This document shows, one piece after another, positions 1 through 5,914 of a DNA stretch of 12,017 nt. The notes below the pieces were generated by a model. That model made no database searches. It was not told the DNA's origin and worked only from the letters and a program-made list of their open reading frames with translations. Origin of the DNA: Ruminococcus sp. (GTDB lineage: Bacteria > Bacillota_A > Clostridia > Oscillospirales > Acutalibacteraceae); assembly GCA_017481395.1 (NCBI GenBank), contig JAFUPE010000043.1, positions 1 through 12,017 of the forward strand, given 5' to 3'. How positions within the stretch are numbered: the stretch's first letter is position 1; each line of letters begins with the position of its first letter. Both the position numbers and the translations under genes were made by a program.

Positions 1-17
1 CATAATATATTGCATAC

Positions 18-1658
18 TTACTTTTTAGTAAGATGTAATTTTCTGAGAACCCCTTTAAATTTATTTAAATCCATTACGTCAGTAATTGCACCGAACCTAT
101 ACGCAAGAAAACCATAAACCGCCGCACCTACTAATGCGTAAAGTCCAAGCTGAAGCACAAGCAAAATTCCTCTTGACTCAACAACAGGAAGCAGGAATTT
201 AAGAAGCATAACAACAGCTATCATAGACGCAGTCGGAACAATAATCTTCAAAAACACCTTGAGTGTAGGCATATATCCGACTTTGTACTTTCTCCATAGA
301 GAAGCAAGAAGCATAAACAGTGTTATGGAATAACCAACCACACTTGCGGTTGTGGCACCTAAATAGGCAGGAATTCCCATATACTCAAACAGGTATATAA
401 AAGGCAAGTCCAGACCTGCGTTTATGAACATACCAACGATAGTAAAAATCACAACATGCTTACCCATATCGATGCTTTGCATTGCCATACTTACCACCGC
501 AACCACAGAGCCAATAACATTCATAGCAACAGCAAGCATAAGAATTGTTGCACCATAATCGCTGTATCCGTAGAAAACCCTGTAAACAGGCTCGGCAAGG
601 GCAATTATACCTGCCGCCATAGGAATCGATACGACAATAATAGTTCCCATACCTTGGTTAATCTTAAAACCAACCTCGTTCATCCTGCCTTTAGAAAAGC
701 TTTCGGCAATATGAGGTGCAATGCTGTTGGTAAGCCCCATAGAAAGAGCAGTAACAATCATGCAGATCTTAGGAATCCACGTAGAGGCAATGCTGGTAAT
801 TGTCTGGGTATCAACTGCACTGTAGCCAATGCTATGAAGGCCAACAAGCAAAAGCTTCATATCAACAATGCTGTAAACACTTGAGGATACCGACACAAGC
901 ACAATAGAAAGGCAATAGGTAAAAATCTTTTTCAGAATATTCTTAGTACTATCGGGCTCGGCTTCTACCTCGCACTGAAACAGTTCTTTATTTTTTCGGC
1001 TTTTAAGAAGCAGATAAACAAGGGCTACCGCCGCACCTACCGATGCACCGAAAAGTGCAACGCAAACGCCCACTGTTGTGCTCAGTTTAAAAGCATAAAC
1101 AACAAGAGAAGCACCAGCCAAAACAAATACAATCCTGACAATCTGCTCAATTACCTGACTGGTAGAAGAAGCAGACAGGCACTTGTGCCCCTGCAGATAA
1201 CCTCGCTTCATACTAAGAAACGGCACAATCAGCAAACAGAACGACACAGCTCGTATAGCAACAGCTACCTCGTTAACCGTAACGCCGTCGGTCATATCGG
1301 CAATGTAAAAGCCTGCAAGCTGACTTGCAAAAAGCTGTAGAATTATAAATGCCGCTACAGATACCGCAACAACAATTTTTAGCCCTAAGCTATAGGCCTT
1401 TTCTTTGGTGCGATACATCCCTTTTGAGGCGTACTCGCTAATTACAATACTAATTGCAATAGGTATACCCGAGGTAGAAATATCAAGAAACAGCACGTAA
1501 ATGTTATATGCAAAGGAGTAAATTATACTTCCTCTGTCACCGATTATTTCATAAAACGGAATGTTATACAAAGCACCTAAAATCTTGGTAATTACAATTG
1601 CACCATAGGTTATGACAGCACCCTCGACAAAACCGTTTTTCTTAAGTTTTCCTGCCAA
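18..1658 (-). CDS. MurJ/YtgP/SpoVB-like polysaccharide (lipid II) flippase
   Basis: Polytopic membrane protein of 546 residues, close to the length of Bacillus YtgP. Family members move undecaprenyl-linked sugar precursors, such as lipid II, across the cytoplasmic membrane. The N-terminus (ITKILGALYNIPFYEIIG, about residues 23-40) and the following stretch with STSGIPIAISIVISEYASKG are typical of the YtgP/SpoVB group of the MVF (MOP) superfamily. Hydrophobic segments recur over the whole length, about 14 in all, and the C-terminal tail is basic. The start codon is TTG (1656-1658), with GGAG about 8 bases upstream; no ATG sits nearby in frame. It has its own promoter, divergent from the glycosyltransferase gene. 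Family assignment is firm. Whether the substrate is lipid II, a spore-cortex precursor or another polysaccharide cannot be read from the sequence. Confidence 0.88.
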   Translation of the reverse strand: MAGKLKKNGFVEGAVITYGAIVITKILGALYNIPFYEIIGDRGSIIYSFAYNIYVLFLDISTSGIPIAISIVISEYASKGMYRTKEKAYSLGLKIVVAVSVAAFIILQLFASQLAGFYIADMTDGVTVNEVAVAIRAVSFCLLIVPFLSMKRGYLQGHKCLSASSTSQVIEQIVRIVFVLAGASLVVYAFKLSTTVGVCVALFGASVGAAVALVYLLLKSRKNKELFQCEVEAEPDSTKNILKKIFTYCLSIVLVSVSSSVYSIVDMKLLLVGLHSIGYSAVDTQTITSIASTWIPKICMIVTALSMGLTNSIAPHIAESFSKGRMNEVGFKINQGMGTIIVVSIPMAAGIIALAEPVYRVFYGYSDYGATILMLAVAMNVIGSVVAVVSMAMQSIDMGKHVVIFTIVGMFINAGLDLPFIYLFEYMGIPAYLGATTASVVGYSITLFMLLASLWRKYKVGYMPTLKVFLKIIVPTASMIAVVMLLKFLLPVVESRGILLVLQLGLYALVGAAVYGFLAYRFGAITDVMDLNKFKGVLRKLHLTKK

Positions 1659-1729
1659 GCTTACATCTCCAGTCTTGTGGCGTTTGCCTTAGTTTACTAT
1701 TTTACTATTTTAATATTAAATCACTATTC

Positions 1730-1758
1730 ATTCTACCATAACGTAATATTATTTTCAA
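1730..1758 (-). promoter_or_regulatory. Sigma-A-type promoter of the flippase gene
   Basis: On the minus strand TTGAAA (1753-1758) is followed by exactly 17 bases and TAGAAT (1730-1735). It lies about 70 bases before the TTG start of the flippase gene, so the leader would be about 65 bases. The downstream leader is AT-rich with a short tandem of TACTATTT-like units on the plus strand (about 1694-1710). Confidence 0.7.
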
Positions 1759-1796
1759 CATTAAAGAATAAAAACACTATTGTTAAACACGCATTG

Positions 1797-1825
1797 TTGC
1801 AAAGCGGCAAAGACTATGATAGAAT
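1797..1825 (+). promoter_or_regulatory. Sigma-A-type promoter of the glycosyltransferase gene
   Basis: TTGCAA (1797-1802), a 17-base spacer and TAGAAT (1820-1825) precede the ATG at 1859 by about 33 bases. It is divergent from the flippase promoter. The -35 boxes are about 40 bases apart, so one regulator bound between them could act on both genes. The ribosome binding site (GAAGTGATT, about 1846-1854) is weak. Confidence 0.6.
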
Positions 1826-1858
1826 TATTAAAAATCATCGGGTGTGAAGTGATTAATT

Positions 1859-2851
1859 ATGATTAAACTCAGTATTATTGTGCCTGTTTACAATGTGGAA
1901 AAATACCTGGATGACTGCCTACAGAGCTTACTTAATCAAGATGCAGATAAAAGCTTATACGAAATTATTTGTATTAACGACGGCTCTACTGATAAAAGCG
2001 GTGAAATTCTTGACAATTATGCAAATAATAACTCTAATATAAAAGTAATACATAAAGCAAACGGCGGTGTATCATCCGCAAGAAATACAGGTATTGACGA
2101 GGCAAAAGGCAAGTATATTTGGTTTGTAGACTCTGATGATTTTGTATCACAGAACTCGGTTAAACACATAATCGATTCCATAGAAAAGTTCAGTCCTGAG
2201 TTTATAAAGTTCTATTATAAGCATGTAAAAGAAGACGTAACGTACACTGATTTTTGGCGTAGCACAGCAAAAGCAGTACAACCAACAGTACATAAAGGTC
2301 GTACAACAGGGCTAAACGTATGCACGATTGTTTCTGCAGATATTATTAAAGCTCACAACATAAAATTTGCCACCGATATGAAATACGGCGAAGATATTTT
2401 ATTTGCATACTACACATTTATTCATTCTGCGGGAGTATGCTGGGTTCAATTTAACAATTGCTTTTATTTTTACAGAGACAGAGAAAACTCGGCAATGAAC
2501 ACACGCACCACCGAAATTTACACCCGAAGGACTCACGACCTGCTTTATATGAGCAAAATTTACAAAGATGCTTACGACAGCAGAATAACCGAAGTTCCCG
2601 AGCTTCTGGAAAACACCAAAAAAAGGCAATATCAGGCTTTAGTCGGTGCACTGACTATTTTGCCAAGAAGCTCATATAACCTGAAAAAAACTATGAGAAG
2701 CTTAAAAGAAGAAGGCCTTTACCCCTTTCCGTGGCTTTGGTGGTACACCAAAAATCACCGTACAAAGAAGGAAACTATTGTAGAAAGCTTTAAGCTTTTA
2801 TTTAAATTCCAGCCTGTATATAAGCTTTATTATTTGATTATGAAAAGATAA
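1859..2851 (+). CDS. Family 2 (GT-A fold) glycosyltransferase
   Basis: Predicted inverting glycosyltransferase of 330 residues, acting on the cytoplasmic face in surface polysaccharide, teichoic acid or glycolipid synthesis. Visible motifs: the N-terminal strand SIIVPVYNVEKYLDDCL (residues 5-21), the nucleotide-binding INDGSTD (39-45), GGVSSARNTGI (69-79), the metal-binding DXD-type motif VDSDD (90-94), and KYGEDILF (175-182), whose ED pair is where the catalytic base lies in this family. There is no long hydrophobic C-terminal helix, so it is probably soluble or peripheral; the C-terminus is rich in aromatic and basic residues, which suggests membrane association. It sits divergently beside a polysaccharide flippase, which fits a shared envelope role, but acceptor and donor sugars cannot be told. 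It ends in a strong shared terminator. Confidence 0.9.
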   Translation: MIKLSIIVPVYNVEKYLDDCLQSLLNQDADKSLYEIICINDGSTDKSGEILDNYANNNSNIKVIHKANGGVSSARNTGIDEAKGKYIWFVDSDDFVSQNSVKHIIDSIEKFSPEFIKFYYKHVKEDVTYTDFWRSTAKAVQPTVHKGRTTGLNVCTIVSADIIKAHNIKFATDMKYGEDILFAYYTFIHSAGVCWVQFNNCFYFYRDRENSAMNTRTTEIYTRRTHDLLYMSKIYKDAYDSRITEVPELLENTKKRQYQALVGALTILPRSSYNLKKTMRSLKEEGLYPFPWLWWYTKNHRTKKETIVESFKLLFKFQPVYKLYYLIMKR

Positions 2852-2855
2852 AATC

Positions 2856-2892
2856 AACCGCCGCTTAGCTTAGCGGCGGTTTTGTTCCTTTA
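2856..2892. terminator. Shared bidirectional rho-independent terminator
   Basis: A 10-bp GC-rich stem, AACCGCCGCT (2856-2865) against AGCGGCGGTT (2872-2881), has the 6-base loop TAGCTT. On the plus strand it is followed by TTTTGTTCCTTT, a fair U-tract for the glycosyltransferase. On the minus strand the tail is GATTTTATCTTTT, weaker but usable. The final codons of the minus-strand 87-residue gene lie inside the stem. Confidence 0.85.
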
Positions 2893-3133
2893 CCTCTTCA
2901 ACAGAAAATCGGGTTTTACAGATAGGGCATTCAAGCATTTTATAAACAAACTTAACGTCCCCACTTAAATAGGTACCACCTAAGGAAAAATCGTAATTCT
3001 TAGCATCAGCAGAGTTGGAGTTAACAATTTTTGATACCTTTATAACACTAAGTTTATCATTGCATTTGGGGCAGTAGTGCTTTTTCATAAAGAAAAACGG
3101 ATGTGAATTAATATGTTTTACACCTGAAATCAT
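2870..3133 (-). CDS. Small four-cysteine (zinc-ribbon-like) protein, unknown function
   Basis: Hypothetical protein of 87 residues. Two CXXC pairs, CPKC (21-24) and CPIC (69-72), are spaced as in a zinc ribbon with a long insert, so metal binding is likely but not shown. The rest is polar with no signal peptide. The start at 3133 is five bases beyond the stop of the upstream 214-residue gene. An AGAGGTAAGGTGATTTT stretch, overlapping that gene's end, supplies the ribosome binding site. Met16 (MKKHYCPKC) is a possible alternative start but lacks an equally clear site. The Asn-Arg-Arg-stop codons lie in the terminator stem. It is translated with the upstream membrane protein; I do not recognise the family. 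Confidence 0.7.
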   Translation of the reverse strand: MISGVKHINSHPFFFMKKHYCPKCNDKLSVIKVSKIVNSNSADAKNYDFSLGGTYLSGDVKFVYKMLECPICKTRFSVEEVKEQNRR

Positions 3134-3137
3134 AAAA

Positions 3138-3782
3138 TCACCTTACCTCTACCCTATGTCTTTCATCAATATCGGTAAAAAGATTTGATAGTATTGTATC
3201 CCTGTTAGACAGAGCATAACATATATAAAATTCCTCTCCATCAATAGAAACAGGGATTTTTTCAGCTTTATTACCATCAATATAAACATCATTATCAGAA
3301 TTTATGGGAAGATATATAAGTGATATCGATTTTTCACCTTTAGAAGTATCTATATTTGTATAGTAATAATAATTCATATCTGATGATGGCAAAGATTTAT
3401 AAAAATCCGCAAACCCACCTGTAAACGAAACTGTGCCGTCTTTATTGTTCTTTAATATTCTGACGGCATAATCATTGCTGTAATCACTATCAAAGTTCCA
3501 ACAATATTTATAAAAAGCTATTGTATTCCCCTCATACTCAAAAGAATACACCACTTCATAAGGCGGACAATAATCGAGGCTTGTGTCATTAAGGGCACGC
3601 TCTTCTGCTTCATAAGCTTCGAAAGCTTCGTAAACATCACAAAATTTCTCGCCAACACAAGCGGCATTAGTGTTTTCCAGAATATTTGTCAAAATGTTAT
3701 TGATACCAAAAATAGCTAACAAGAGTAAAATTAAACCCACAATGCAGGAAGACAAAATAATTATAATCCGTTTGTGTTTCAT
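3138..3782 (-). CDS. Membrane-anchored extracytoplasmic protein, unknown function
   Basis: Hypothetical protein of 214 residues. A basic tip (MKHKR) is followed by a hydrophobic helix (about residues 6-27), which acts as a signal anchor or uncleaved signal peptide; no lipobox cysteine is convincing. The remaining 185 residues are acidic, rich in Tyr, Asp and Asn, and look like a beta-rich domain outside the membrane. An EAFEAYEAEE stretch (52-61) comes from short repeats of GAAGCTT-like DNA. A good promoter and an AGAGGTGAT ribosome binding site precede the ATG (3780-3782). The next gene starts five bases after the stop, so the pair is one operon. No enzyme motif is visible and I do not recognise the family. 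Confidence 0.7.
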   Translation of the reverse strand: MKHKRIIIILSSCIVGLILLLLAIFGINNILTNILENTNAACVGEKFCDVYEAFEAYEAEERALNDTSLDYCPPYEVVYSFEYEGNTIAFYKYCWNFDSDYSNDYAVRILKNNKDGTVSFTGGFADFYKSLPSSDMNYYYYTNIDTSKGEKSISLIYLPINSDNDVYIDGNKAEKIPVSIDGEEFYICYALSNRDTILSNLFTDIDERHRVEVR

Positions 3783-3800
3783 AATATCACCTCTAACCTT

Positions 3801-3829
3801 ATATTAGCACATTTGTCGATTGGCGTCAA
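3801..3829 (-). promoter_or_regulatory. Sigma-A-type promoter of the two-gene unknown operon
   Basis: On the minus strand TTGACG (3824-3829), a 17-base spacer and TAATAT (3801-3806) lie just upstream of the ATG at 3782. One arm of an inverted repeat (3804-3821) covers most of the spacer and part of the -10 box. Confidence 0.75.
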
Positions 3830-3874
3830 CAACTTTATTTAAAGGTAATCCTTACGGGAATTGACATGTGCTAA
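3804..3874. repeat. Imperfect inverted repeat over the promoter
   Basis: The left arm begins TTAGCACAT (3804-3812) and continues, after two extra T bases, GTCGATT (3815-3821). The right arm (3859-3874) is the reverse complement of TTAGCACATGTCAATT. Fifteen of 16 bases match, apart from the two-base bulge. The arms are about 37 bases apart. It could be a paired operator or a remnant; no known regulator site is recognised. The remaining bases up to the ssrA terminator (3875-3910) hold nothing else I can name. Confidence 0.5.
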
Positions 3875-3910
3875 CTCACACTTATGGCTCGGCTCGATTC
3901 ACGCTTATAT

Positions 3911-3947
3911 AAAAAACAGCCCGACACTTACGCGTCTGGCTGTTTTT
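3911..3947 (-). terminator. Rho-independent terminator of ssrA
   Basis: Directly after the CCA end of tmRNA, the minus strand forms AAAAACAGCC paired with GGGCTGTTTTT, extended inward past one mismatch by GAC/GTC. The loop is about 8 bases and the U-rich run is on the 3' arm. The stem abuts the mature 3' end, as is common for tmRNA genes. Confidence 0.88.
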
Positions 3948-4293
3948 GGTGGAGATGGCGGGAATCGAACCCGCGTCCGAAAATCGATTGCCACGGCTTT
4001 CTACGGGTGTAGTTGCTGTATTAAAAGTCCCTGTAGGCTCTCCCAACAACAGGATAGCTTAAAGGCAAGCCTCAGATTGATGACAGAGACCGAGACACTT
4101 CTCTGTTCACCTTTACCGCTAATCGACGCCTTATCCTATGTCGCGGTGGTCATAGGTAAGACGAGCAGCATTAAGCTGCTAAGGCAACTTTATTGTTGTC
4201 GTTTATTTTTAAGTTTACAGTTTTTAAAGCGTGACCTGCAACCGCTACCCGCTTACCGAGGGTCTCAACCCCCGTCGAAGCCATTGCATCCCC
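3947..4293 (-). ncRNA. ssrA: tmRNA (10Sa RNA)
   Basis: One-piece transfer-messenger RNA of about 347 bases. It is charged with alanine, enters stalled ribosomes with SmpB, and adds a degradation tag to the unfinished protein. The 5' end reads GGGGATGCAATGGCTTCGAC, with the conserved GGCUUCGACGG segment. The 3' end has the T arm GGGTTCGATTCCC and ATCTCCACCA with an encoded CCA. GGGGATG pairs with CATCTCC as the acceptor stem, including one G-U. The tag frame ends in codons for Ala-Leu-Ala-Ala and a TAA stop lying in a hairpin loop (AGCAGC/GCTGCT). It is the gene directly downstream of smpB, its protein partner, on the same strand. A stop-interrupted open frame on the opposite strand is only a shadow. 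Confidence 0.96.
4171..4206 (-). other. tmRNA proteolysis-tag reading frame
   Basis: On the minus strand the codons from 4203 down to 4174 read N-D-N-N-K-V-A-L-A-A, with a TAA stop at 4171-4173. The codon just upstream (4204-4206) is ATA, not the GCN alanine codon found in many species. The tag could therefore start at ATA or AAC; the exact resume codon cannot be fixed from one sequence. The C-terminal ALAA is the usual ClpXP-type degradation signal. Confidence 0.75.
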
Positions 4294-4300
4294 ATATAGG

Positions 4301-4447
4301 GCAATGTCAACAGACATTGCAGTTATATATCATCTTCGATGATGTGATATTCGCCTTGCGGCAAGTGATATTTTGCTTAGCAAATATTGTGGTGGCACGC
4401 TTAGGCGTGCGATTATGAATATCAAATTATATTATATACAATTTGAT
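4301..4447. repeat. String of short hairpins between smpB and ssrA
   Basis: Six small inverted repeats follow one another in 147 bases. They are GCAATGTC/GACATTGC (4301-4320, loop AACA), ATCATC/GATGAT (4329-4343, loop TTC), CTTG/CAAG (4355-4365), TTTGC/GCAAA (4372-4384), GCACGC/GCGTGC (4395-4410, loop TTAG) and ATCAAATT/AATTTGAT (4421-4447). GTGATATT occurs between units 2 and 3 and again between 3 and 4. It would be transcribed as a leader of ssrA or as the smpB-ssrA spacer. A poor promoter candidate for ssrA (TTGAAT, 17 bases, TATATA, about 4433-4461) lies at its upstream end. Confidence 0.65.
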
Positions 4448-4467
4448 TACTAATTATTCAAAAAAAC

Positions 4468-4932
4468 TTACCTCTGATTTTCTTTAAGTGCTCTTTCGAT
4501 GTCGCGTTTTGCACTGCGTTTTGCGGCATCCTCACGCTTATCATAGAGCTTTTTGCCCTTGCAAAGTCCTACCTCAACCTTTACCTTACTGCCTGAAAAA
4601 TATACAGCAAGAGGAATTAAGGTATAGCTTTGCTGTTTTATAAGTGAGAAAAGCTTTTCAATTTCCCTTTTATGCATCAGAAGCTTTCGTACACGCATAG
4701 GGTCTTTATTAAAAATATTGCCCTGCTCGTAGGGAGAAACGTGCATGCCATTTACGAAAATCTCACCCTGAACTATAGAGCACCAGCTGTCCTTAAGGTT
4801 AAGTGCACCCTTGCGGATAGACTTGACCTCGGTGCCGAAAAGCTCGATACCCGCCTCGTACTTTTCCTCTACAAAATAGTCGTGGTAGGCTTTTTTGTTC
4901 TGGGCAACAATTTTAACACTTGTCTTTGTCAC
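4468..4932 (-). CDS. smpB: SsrA-binding protein SmpB
   Basis: Partner of tmRNA in trans-translation: it binds the tRNA-like domain of tmRNA and places it in the A site of stalled ribosomes. At 154 residues it is of normal length. Family motifs visible: the N-terminal NKKAYHDYFVEEKYEAGIEL (12-31) with GTEVKSIRKG (33-42), then HVSPYEQGN (64-72), KLLMHKREI (83-91), LIPLAVYF (105-112), and the basic tail GKKLYDKRED (126-135) with KRDIERALK. That tail reaches the mRNA channel. The start is GTG (4930-4932), overlapping the recR stop (GTGA), with GGAG six bases upstream inside recR. Translational coupling to recR is likely. ssrA follows downstream. Confidence 0.97.
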   Translation of the reverse strand: MTKTSVKIVAQNKKAYHDYFVEEKYEAGIELFGTEVKSIRKGALNLKDSWCSIVQGEIFVNGMHVSPYEQGNIFNKDPMRVRKLLMHKREIEKLFSLIKQQSYTLIPLAVYFSGSKVKVEVGLCKGKKLYDKREDAAKRSAKRDIERALKENQR

Positions 4933-5531
4933 ATTTCACTCCTGCCTTCCAACGCCTTTGTAAGTGTAACTCCGTCGGCATATTCAAGGTCACTTCCTAC
5001 AGGAATACCAAAAGCAAGCCTTGTAACCTTTATTCCAAGTGCTTTTAAAAGCTTTGAAAGGTACATTCCTGTAGCCTCGCCCTCTACAGTGGAGTTTGTG
5101 GCAATAATAACCTCAGAAACCTCTTCATTGTTTACTCTGGCTAAAAGCTCCTTTATATAAAGCTCGTTGGGACCAACACCGTTTAAGGGCGAAATCGCAC
5201 CATGAAGCACGTGATAAGTACCCTTGTACTCTCTGGTATTTTCAATGGCAATCGCATCTCTGGGAGTTTCCACAACGCAGATTACAGAATGGTCGCGGTT
5301 GAGGCTACTGCACACAGGGCACTGGTCAGAATCAGAAAAATTACAGCAGGTTTTGCAGTATTTAATCTTTTCGTGAGCCTCTGTTATAGCTGTTGCGAAC
5401 TCCTCAGCTTCTGCCTTGGAAAGGCCAAGCACGTGATAAGCAAGCCTTTGGGCAGTTTTACTGCCGATACCGGGCAAAGACTCAAACTGCTCTACAAGCT
5501 TTGTCAAAGGTACTACGTTATATGCGTCCAT
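4929..5531 (-). CDS. recR: Recombination mediator protein RecR
   Basis: DNA-binding clamp of the RecFOR pathway, which loads RecA on gapped DNA. At 200 residues it is full length. Helix-hairpin-helix region LPGIGSKTAQRLAYHVL (19-35); zinc finger CKTC...CPVC (Cys59, 62, 71, 74); TOPRIM domain starting with VICVVETPRDAIAIE (83-97) and ending near VTRLAFGIPVGSDLEYAD (169-186). ATG start at 5529-5531 overlaps the ybaB stop by one base (TGATG), and the stop overlaps smpB. This is the usual ybaB-recR pairing, extended here by smpB. Confidence 0.98.
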   Translation of the reverse strand: MDAYNVVPLTKLVEQFESLPGIGSKTAQRLAYHVLGLSKAEAEEFATAITEAHEKIKYCKTCCNFSDSDQCPVCSSLNRDHSVICVVETPRDAIAIENTREYKGTYHVLHGAISPLNGVGPNELYIKELLARVNNEEVSEVIIATNSTVEGEATGMYLSKLLKALGIKVTRLAFGIPVGSDLEYADGVTLTKALEGRSEM

Positions 5532-5890
5532 CAGAACAAACCGGGGATGTTAAGCCCGCCGAAACCGCCGGAGATTGCACCCAACTTCTCTTCTTTTTCC
5601 TGATTAGCGGCTCTTAAAGCCTCGTTTACTGCTGCCATAACAAGGTCAGAGAGCATCTCGACATCTTCGGGGTCAACTACATCGGGAGAAATCTCGATAG
5701 ACTTAACTTCCATTTTGCCTGTTGCAACTACCTTTACTGCGTTGCCGCCTGCGGTAGCGGTGTATTCTTTCTCTTCAAGCTCGGCTGTGGTAGCTTCCAA
5801 GTCGCTCTGCATCTTCTGAGCCTGCTTTGCAAGGTGCTGTAAATTTGTAGCACCGCCTGAGCCGTAGCCCTGAGGTAATCTTGCTTTCAT
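5531..5890 (-). CDS. ybaB: YbaB/EbfC nucleoid-associated protein
   Basis: Small dimeric DNA-binding protein of 119 residues, nearly always encoded between dnaX and recR. Characteristic features are the helix LQHLAKQAQKMQSDLEATTAELEEKEY (about 17-43), the strand region AVKVVATGKMEVKSIEISP (51-69), the second helix with LSDLVMAAVNEALRAA (80-95), and a glycine-rich tail ending NIPGLF. The N-terminus carries a Gly-rich extension before the helix, somewhat longer than average. GGAG lies nine bases before the ATG, and the gene starts 24 bases after dnaX. Confidence 0.95.
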   Translation of the reverse strand: MKARLPQGYGSGGATNLQHLAKQAQKMQSDLEATTAELEEKEYTATAGGNAVKVVATGKMEVKSIEISPDVVDPEDVEMLSDLVMAAVNEALRAANQEKEEKLGAISGGFGGLNIPGLF

Positions 5891-5914
5891 AATTTATTTC
5901 TCCTTTAAACTAAA

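Noticed and set aside
3861..3892. TTGACA followed at 16 bases by TATGGC on the plus strand, a possible promoter antisense to ssrA
   Set aside because: The -10 is poor, the TTGACA is part of the inverted-repeat arm, and nothing coding lies downstream.
3861..4418. Open reading frame of 185 codons on the plus strand over the tmRNA region
   Set aside because: It lies antisense to a well-supported tmRNA gene, its product matches nothing, and its composition reflects structured RNA. It is a shadow.
4301..4447. Hairpin string as a CRISPR array
   Set aside because: The repeated units differ in sequence and are only 11-27 bases, there are no regular spacers, and no cas genes are present.
5202..5603. 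Plus-strand frames across recR and ybaB
   Set aside because: They have no ribosome binding site and are antisense to two conserved genes that account for all the sequence.
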